From Larix kaempferi (taxonomy: Eukaryota; Streptophyta; Pinopsida; Pinales; Pinaceae), in NCBI GenBank assembly GCA_027924585.1, contig BSBM01000191.1, positions 868,001-932,000 of the forward strand: a DNA stretch of 64,000 bases, in the 5' to 3' direction. Shown here in pieces: positions 57,331-64,000 of the stretch. Below the pieces are notes generated by a model, which did not search any database, had not been told where the DNA came from, and was given only the letters and a program-made list of their open reading frames with translations. How positions within the stretch are numbered: position 1 is the stretch's first letter; every line of letters starts with the position of its first letter. A program made the translations under genes and the position numbers.

Positions 57331-57540
57331 TGACTTGTAGTAGCTAGTTGCTTCCCCCCATCATGACTTGCAACAACTAGTTTCTTTCTCCAACATGACT
57401 TGTAGTTGTTGGTGGCTTGTATCCAATATGATTTGCAGCGACTGGTGACTTTCCTCTAGTATGAATTGCAATGACTGGTGACTTTCCTCCAGTCTGAATT
57501 GCAGTGACTGGTGACTTTCCTCTAGTAGGAACAAAAGGTT
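57331..57540 (-). repeat. 33-bp (11-codon) tandem repeat after the G4 protease
   Basis: actggtgactttcc recurs at 57441, 57474 and 57507 (33 bp apart), with decayed units on the left side. In one minus frame the unit reads GKSPVTAIQTG; in another EESHQSLQFRL. The unit length keeps the frame. Confidence 0.85.
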
Positions 57541-57965
57541 TTGGCATAATCCATGAACCAAACCATCATGTGTCATCAACAGAGTAGTGATATGCTCAAT
57601 AGACGATGATCCTACAAGTACCGAATGTACTATGAGAATCAAGGAGGAAGCCATGTAACATAGTGGGGGTGGGACATGGAAGGTACCCATCAATGATGCA
57701 TCCTTAAATATTCTTTCTCGAACACATAATATGTTGAGTTGGTAGAATTGACAAGAGGAACATTTTTACCATTAGGATCCATTGACTCAGTAGTGCATAA
57801 ATCTAACTAATAAATAGTGACCACCTTCCCCTCGTGAGGAAAACGAATCACATGAAAAAATCATGAGACCACTACAGTAATAGAATACCTCCAATTTTTT
57901 CCCCAAAAAAGGTTATAATCCCATGGTGAGTCAACAACCTTGACATTGACATTAACTATCTTCCA

Positions 57966-58313
57966 TTACAACTCGACGAGAAAATATGGAATGATATCCT
58001 TAGGTTGAAATGCATGCACATCGAAGGCTTGCAACATAGTATGTGAGGGGGACAACGTGAGAGAATCCAATGTATTCCAACAAGAGATATACATCACACA
58101 AGTGGAAGCTCCTTCATCAATGATGCAGCGATATGTATTGATGCTATGTGACTTAACATGAATTTGAAAAGCCATGCGAGAAGGAAGATGGGGGAGAGCC
58201 CGGTCAAGGTTAAAAGCTATGAAATTTGATTTAAATAGGTCGACACCACTGATCACATTAAAAAATGACTTTTGTTGGAGGGGACAACTTTCAAGGACTT
58301 CTAAATAAAACAT
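57966..58313 (-). pseudogene. G4 aspartic protease
   Basis: HINTYRCIIDEGASTCVM-type core: the window reads SINTYRCIIDEGASTCVMYI with catalytic Asp kept (DEGA in place of DTGA), preceded by a conserved LFKSNFIAFNLDR stretch and followed by LQAFDVHAFQPKDIIPYF. The next minus-strand codons (NVNVKVVDSPWDYNLFWGK) fit the second half of the fold. Confidence 0.8.
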
Positions 58314-58319
58314 AACACA

Positions 58320-58850
58320 AGGTGCTTGAATGAGGTCCTCAACTATGCTATAGTTTTAAGCCACTCTTACATGAGGAATGTAAGCAAACTTCTTCAAAAT
58401 CGCATTTGGAAAGCGAAGTAGGAACACAACTAGTGGCTTGTGAATGTGAAGGGAGATATTAGGTTGTGATGGGGATGGCATGGGTGTGACCATATTTCCC
58501 CCCAAATAATCATAGTTTCGAGCACGAGTTTGCAAAAGAACATCGTGTTCACACATGAAAATGGTGGTAGGATCCCCCGACTGGTACTTGTCCCCATGAT
58601 CTCCTTGTGAAGGGAGGGATTATAAGATACCAACTATTATTGTGGAAAAGGATTGTTCAAGATAGATCTTTTTGAGCTGGGACTATGCTGAGACATATAC
58701 TTATGAATTTCCTCCATATGTGGACACTCATGAGTGGGATGGTATCCTTGGAAAATATTGCAAGGAAAACAAAGTGTTCATTTTCATCCCCCTTCTTGGG
58801 TAGTATTATTAGTAGTTAGATTGGTATTTTACCTATCATTATTTTTGTTC
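58320..58850 (-). other. G4 gag-protease spacer
   Basis: Decayed; several minus frames overlap (for example 58556-58356 and 58633-58430), none with a clear domain. Confidence 0.35.
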
Positions 58851-59900
58851 TTACCCCTTGTTGTTTACCGTTGCTAGTTGGCGTGGATTACACCACATTA
58901 ACTTGGTTTGGGTTGGGGTTGAAGATGATGGGGCTAAGGGTTGACTAGGAGTAAGGGGATAAATGACAGTTATTTGACTCAATTGATCAAACAACTGATT
59001 CATTGGAGTATTCATGAGAACACATTCAATCCCATCAGCATGCAAATCGTGAGTAGGTTTAGGTGGTTCCATTGAAGGACGAGGAGCATGAGAAATTACG
59101 TCATATAAGGTTCGATATTGAGAATAGAATAAATCTAGCTCTTGTGCCTTCAATATGACTTGATCCTCCATGAGTGCACACAACATAGAAACATCCTTGG
59201 CTATAGGTGGCAATAAATACTTGACAAACCAATATGATAATTAAAATTTATCCAGGGTTTCAACGTGAATGAGGTGCCACCTTCTTCTTCACTTATGAAT
59301 ATGACTAGAAAATATGATTAGAGGTACTTTGAAGTAGTGACATCAAAAGTTTGGTCCTAGTCTCATAGTGCATGAGAAACACAAAATGTGTCAAACATTC
59401 CATGGCTAAGGATGAAAATCATGGTAAGAGGCATTGGGAAACTCAATATACCATTTTGATGTAGTACATGTCAAGGTGCATTGGAACAACCTCAAGCTAA
59501 TACTATCATCCAAAAAAGCGTTGGATGAACAACATAAGTGAAAATTCATGACATGTTTTGATGGATCCTCACCCAATTTTTCGTTGAACTTCGAAAAATA
59601 TGATGGAAGTTTGATAAGTAAGGATGGACATGATGGATGATGGCACATCGAGTCATTAGTTATCTGTCATATATCTGAAAGATTCAATGTTTCCAATAAT
59701 GGAAACTAGGTGTTGGAAAAGGAATCCTCACTAGAAAGGGAAGGACATGAAAAACTCCCTTGCGACACATGAATCCCAACTGCTACACTCCCAGGATTTT
59801 GTCAAAACCTAGGTGCAAAATTGCTCCCTAGCATTGGTCCAATGTTGGTAGAAGGTCCAATAGTACTAGAGAAGGTCCACTCGAAAGGGAAACCGAAATT
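58851..59900 (-). pseudogene. G4 gag, central and C-terminal parts
   Basis: Minus strand: KLPSYFSKFNEKLGEDPSKH, VMNFHLCCSSNAFLDDSISL, LFQCTLTCTTSKWYIEFPNA (gag core, 59648-59406), then AKDVSMLCALMEDQVILKAQ, ELDLFYSQYRTLYDVISHAP and a Pro/Ser/Thr-rich end (59213-58851). Frameshift and stops between 59400 and 59215. Confidence 0.8.
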
Positions 59901-59929
59901 CAGATAGACTAAAGTGTTGAATTTTTCAC

Positions 59930-61010
59930 ATATAGTAGTAGAAATACAATTTTCATATATGATAATTACTTCCTAATGATTTTCAAACAGTAATTTCATC
60001 CCATTGTTATCATTTAATAATTACACACTGAAGATTTTAACTTTAAATTGGAGCGGAAACAAAATATCATAGAATCGTAGCCATGCACAGTAGACACAAT
60101 TTTTTTTACCCTGGGAAACCCATCCTTGGGAGAAAACCCAAGAACTTTTCTTAGAATAAATCAGTCCAATATTTCAAGTACATTGCCTCCATGAATAGAA
60201 ACAATAGCACATAAGAGGGGTTTACCCTTCTTCTCAAGAAAACCTATCAATATGGAGAACCCAAGAGATGAAAAGAACCTTCAATAAGAGGTGATAAGAC
60301 CTTCACAAAATGCTCCTTGTAATCTCTCTATAACCAGCTAAAACTGCGCACCAGATGAGGAGAGATGATGTTGGACGACTTGGATGGATGAAATGAAATG
60401 TTGAGCACTTTATTTATATGATTCCGTTCACTTGAATTTAAACTATGGGGCCAACTTGTTTTTCTGTCGGGGCCGACTCGTCTTCTTTGCTAGGGATGAC
60501 TTGTTTTCTTATATTCAATACTTCTCGGGGAAGCTTCGATGCTTTCAGGGACTTATTCAATGGTTGACTTGTATTCTTGGTTATTTCTTCTTGCTAGAAA
60601 TGTTGTCCATGATGTTATTATTCTCCTCACATGCACGTCTATTCACACATAGAGTTCTAATGTTGAATATACCTATTAAGAAGTCCCATACACTTCTTAG
60701 TATGTCAATTCAACATTAGAATAGAATTGTGTATTCCACAAGGGGATGAAGGCTCCTATCAAATAAACAAGTCAAACACTCTAATATAGAACAGATCAAC
60801 CCCTCACAGAGCACTCCCTCATAGAGTATGCAATGTGACCTTGATCCTTATTCACACTTATCCAAATCACATGAATAAGCAAGGCTGTACAAGCACCTCG
60901 ATCCTTATTCACACCTAGCCAAATCAAATGGCTAAGCAAGGCTATGCCAGGGCCATTCAACACTAGCCAAATCGCATGGGCATTTCCCATGAGTGAATGT
61001 ATCATTCTCC
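59930..61010. mobile_element. Probable insertion splitting G4 gag (LTR-like, unclassified)
   Basis: Non-coding DNA separates the Pro-rich gag N-terminus from its core. It has a perfect-looking hairpin at 60654-60722 (ttctaatgttgaat...ttaagaag against cttcttagta...attcaacattagaat, loop of about 9), and direct repeats of cattcacactta/tccaaatcacatgaataagcaaggct near 60850-60960. No ends or target duplication could be fixed. Confidence 0.35.
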
Positions 61011-61014
61011 TTGG

Positions 61015-61440
61015 TTAAATCAAATGACAATCCCAGTAGAATGTCTTCCCGATGCTGCACCCTGGAGAAACATCAACATGAAGTGCCAAAGGGAATCTAG
61101 AGCATAACATGGAATCCAAAAAACCTAGCACCAATACAAAAATTGGTGTTGACTGGTAAATAATTCCACCCAAAAGAAGGAATAAAAAAGGGATAGTATA
61201 ATTCCCTGGAGACATACTAGTGAAAGTTGCAAACCCAAACCCACCACTAGCCCCATTACCAATGAGGTTTGATTGGCCCACGGTAAAAGGTAGAGTAGGT
61301 TTGGGAGTATTAGGTGATGGCATTGAAGTGTGGATTGTTGGGGAAGAAAAGAATGATGAAGTAGAAGAAAAAGGGCTATATGGTCCAGGAGGAATTCCCA
61401 TAAAGGAACACTTGCGACAGAGGGTAAAGATACACAAGAT
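61015..61440 (-). pseudogene. G4 gag N-terminal Pro/Ser-rich part
   Basis: A minus frame open over 140 codons: GIPPGPYSPFSSTSSFFSSP, TSMPSPNTPKPTLPF, then GNGASGGFGFATFTSMSPGN. Low-complexity Pro/Ser/Gly-rich N-termini precede the gag core in this group. A stretch (GTC)n-like gtgtgtgtgtgtg at about 61718 follows to the right. Confidence 0.55.
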
Positions 61441-61579
61441 CCTGGAGTTGTTAATAAGAATCGTGGGGGAAATACATCTGTTTTACATCGATGAACTAGA
61501 GATAGAGGGGACAAAACCTCTAGGCTTAGATGGATTGTTCATACCAGAGATCAATAACCAATGATTGTCCATGAACCTC

Positions 61580-62840
61580 GTATCTATGGAATTAGGACTC
61601 CCTACTTTTAACAAGGCATGACCATTAATATCTCTCAATGGAGGATTAAAGTGTGAGGGTCAATTGTCGTTTCATAACCTCGATCTCAAGTGGATTGAAA
61701 TTTTCTAATGGTGGAGTGTGTGTGTGTGGGGTGAAGAATTATTTTGGGTGCCTAATTATGTGGTCGTTTCATAACCAGTCGAAGGATTAGTTCTCCTACA
61801 TCTAGCTAACAGGCCCTACAACTTGGGAGAGGCCCCACACAATTTCCTTTAATGATGACTAGGTTGATCAACCATGGTGACTGATAAATGATCAAATGAC
61901 TCAATCAATGGCCAAACTAGTCCCAAACAACAAAGAACACACCACTAAGAAAATCTAAAGGTACTGTTATCCCTAAGGTTTCCACCCAGACTGCTATAGG
62001 GAAAATGTAGGGCACTTGTAAAAAATGGTTGCAGGCATTTGATTTTATCTTTATGTGATTGAATCAATGTAAATCCAATGAAGGGCTATGTTTGATATTT
62101 GAAGAACATATAATAGTAATGAACTATGAACTCAAAGGATTCTGACTACGAACCACATGTGTTTCCAGACAATAAAATAATTTGAGAAATGAACAGATAA
62201 GACAATAAGCTACATGATTCATGCATTCATAATTGTTCCATCACACAATAGTGTTGCATTCAGAAATACTAAATGAAAACAAAGTATAACTACATGCAAT
62301 AAAAATCTACAACGTACATGCTATTAGTTTTGTAATTAATAGTTATGCAATGCATTTAAAACTATGTAATCAAAAGATAGTCAACAGTAAGAAAATGATA
62401 TGACACAATAAGTTCACAATCTAGATAATATTAGACATTCTTAGAAGGTTGTATAATGAGCTTACAAAATTACAACACCTCCATTGTCTTTTCAAAATCA
62501 AACCCCCATATCCAACACAATTTTACATATATAGGTTCATATATCATTTCTTCTAAATCCTACTTTAGAGATTTGATCATAATCCATCTACTAAGAATAT
62601 ATTTTCAATCCCAAAATAGATGATCTGAATCATCAAACAGTTTTGAGATCCTATTTTTTAGGGACATATCAGCTATGAATTGAATTTAGGATTCTATCTA
62701 ATGTCCGACATTCAAAAAATAAACTATATGAAATAAGTTTGAGCCAAAATTTATTCAAATTTAGAAAATAGTAATGATAAGTCTAAAATAAAAATGCTGA
62801 CACATGGTTCCATTGCATTGCTTCCCAAGCATGCAAAAAC
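61580..62840. other. No gene seen; AT-rich
   Basis: Contains a short (TG)n at 61718-61730; otherwise no recognisable structure. An LTR for G4 may lie here but its borders cannot be fixed. Confidence 0.4.
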
Positions 62841-62849
62841 TCGAGTTGT

Positions 62850-64000
62850 TCAAACTACAACTTGTATAGTCCAATTCTTGTTTTGCTTGTTTTTTGGAGC
62901 ATGATTTTGCATGGTATCCTGTAGGATATGAGTTCCAAGGTCCGTTAGAACACCCAAATTCTCATTACTTTCCAAATTTTTCTTCCTCTGTTGGACACAT
63001 TCTTGTTTCCAATACCTTTTCTTCCTGAGAAGCTTGGTATTAATATTCTTTAACTTTTGAGAAAGCCTGTGTAATTTATTGAACTTAATGATCAATTTGG
63101 TTCTCTTCATGTTTACTTTGTCTGCTTTGCCCTGTAACAACTCATTTTTTTGTTTGACTTCTTTAACTACACCCTTTAGCCTCTTAACCTTTTTCTTCAA
63201 CTTTTGATTAAATTCATGTTGGCTATTTTCAGTTTGATGCAGGATGTTATCCTCTAGTACATGAGATTATGCTTCAATTTCAGGATTTTCTTCAATAGTG
63301 GGGTCTGTATGAGGCTTTTTCTATTCCTCCTTTTCTGATGTAGTAGGAATGAAAGGTTCCGTTTTAGGTGAACATGGAATGGCATTGATAGCCTCCTTCA
63401 GGAAAGACATAAACTAAGCAACCTTTCTCTATTTGTCCATTGAAGATTCTGATTCTTCATCGGAAACTCCTTGGGGATGTACCACCCATTTTCCTTTGGT
63501 TGTATCAGAACTCTTTTCACTTGTACAAAACCTGGAACCCCACTTTTATATTTCAACTTACTAGGTTTCTATGAAATTTCCTTTGGACTATTGTCAAAGT
63601 CGATGACCTTATTTTCCTTTAAAGTAGGATCAAACCTAGCTCTGTAATTAAGCCTGTATTTATTAGTTTCCCGAGTATGTGAACCCTTGAGCGGATATGG
63701 CTTAGGATTAACCAATTTTATTCACTAGCGTTTAGCCTAACCTTTGTCACCTATGAAGTTACATTCATATTTTGCCTCCTATAAACTAGAATTCTCAGGA
63801 ACTAGCTGTCTCAAATCCCCCCTCATTCTTCAGGTCATCACTTTATTTTCCCCTTCTTTTACATCTTCCTTGGCCAGCTCAGGTTTAGGGTTTCCTGATT
63901 CCTACCGTGAGGAGAATTTAATATTTTTGTTTACAAGGTCTTTAAACTCCATATGTATTCTTTGTTTCTCAGTTGCCTGGCCTCTATTTCCTTTCTTCAC
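62850..64000 (-). pseudogene. Unidentified broken protein with coiled-coil C-terminus; continues past the right edge
   Basis: The minus strand is readable almost throughout: MRGDLRQLVPENSSL, KLVNPKPYPLKGSHTRETNK, RARFDPTLKENKVIDFDNSP, LKYKSGVPGFVQVKRVLIQP, ENGWYIPKEFPMKNQN, FMSFLKEAINAIPCSP, then a Lys/Glu/Leu-rich coiled-coil-like region (63200-62950: LKGVVKEVKQKNELLQGKAD). At least six stops (mostly TAG, two TGA) and one frameshift near 63410 interrupt it. I do not recognise it. Position and coiled-coil end recall the accessory ORF of G3, so it could belong to another large LTR element, but a decayed host gene is possible. Confidence 0.5.

Noticed and set aside
60040-60110. Possible copia-type primer site near gagcggaaacaaaatatcat
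   Set aside because: No match to tRNA-Met, Glu, Asp or Arg primer sites and no LTR border could be fixed.
61220-61564. Plus-strand frame of 114 codons
   Set aside because: Antisense to the Pro-rich gag N-terminus of G4, which fits a known layout.

Overview
The window is nuclear DNA from a plant with a large, repeat-rich genome. I see no intact cellular gene. Almost everything recognisable is an LTR retrotransposon, a LINE, or a relic of one, and all are broken by stops and frameshifts. The elements are of plant type, and one relic (about 40.69-41.26 kb) is the NB-ARC part of a TIR-type disease-resistance gene whose wording resembles conifer TNL genes. I therefore suspect a gymnosperm, but that is inference; the sequence alone proves only a seed-plant-like nuclear genome.

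The layout is a nest. An old Ty3/gypsy relic on the minus strand (called G4; gag and protease at about 57.97-61.44 kb, with flanking tandem repeats) appears to be the outer layer. Into a short tandem array beside it went a second minus-strand Ty3/gypsy element (G3), whose two LTRs now lie at 7274-18466 and 54571-55831. Its target duplication (gtttt/atttt) and the split array both support this. G3's own gag-pol lies at 48.57-53.9 kb and its downstream accessory reading frame at about 18.9-25.1 kb; some 23 kb of later insertions separate them. A third element (G1, 8382-18341, minus) sits inside G3's left LTR with a perfect ATACC duplication. A plant L1-type LINE (about 27.74-38.7 kb, plus) sits inside G3 and is itself cut by a fourth element (G2, 28571-37926, plus) with a perfect TGGCA duplication.

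G1 and G2 are relatives. Reading them against each other gives this ancestral order: LTR, tRNA-Glu-type primer site, an unrecognised ~160-residue ORF, gag with five CCHC zinc knuckles around a Gln-rich/RGG spacer, protease (DLGS), a second gag-like domain, RT, RNase H, integrase, a long accessory ORF, polypurine tract, LTR. G1 lost RT (part), RNase H and most of integrase but kept the accessory ORF; G2 kept the enzymes but lost nearly all of the accessory ORF. The gag-like domain between protease and RT, the five knuckles and the accessory ORFs are the most unusual features here.

Other content: a LINE ORF1 (DUF4283-like) relic at the left edge (1-612, minus); an LTR-element remnant with an initiator-tRNA-Met-like primer site near 1365; several tandem duplications (265, 140, 130, 150, 96, 33 bp); a large foldback at 20.26-21.0 kb; and an unidentified broken coding stretch with a coiled-coil end at 62.85-64.0 kb. 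Many stops are TAG or TGA where the sister copy keeps CAG, TGG or CGA, as expected from decay of methylated, silenced elements. No tRNA, rRNA or CRISPR array was found.
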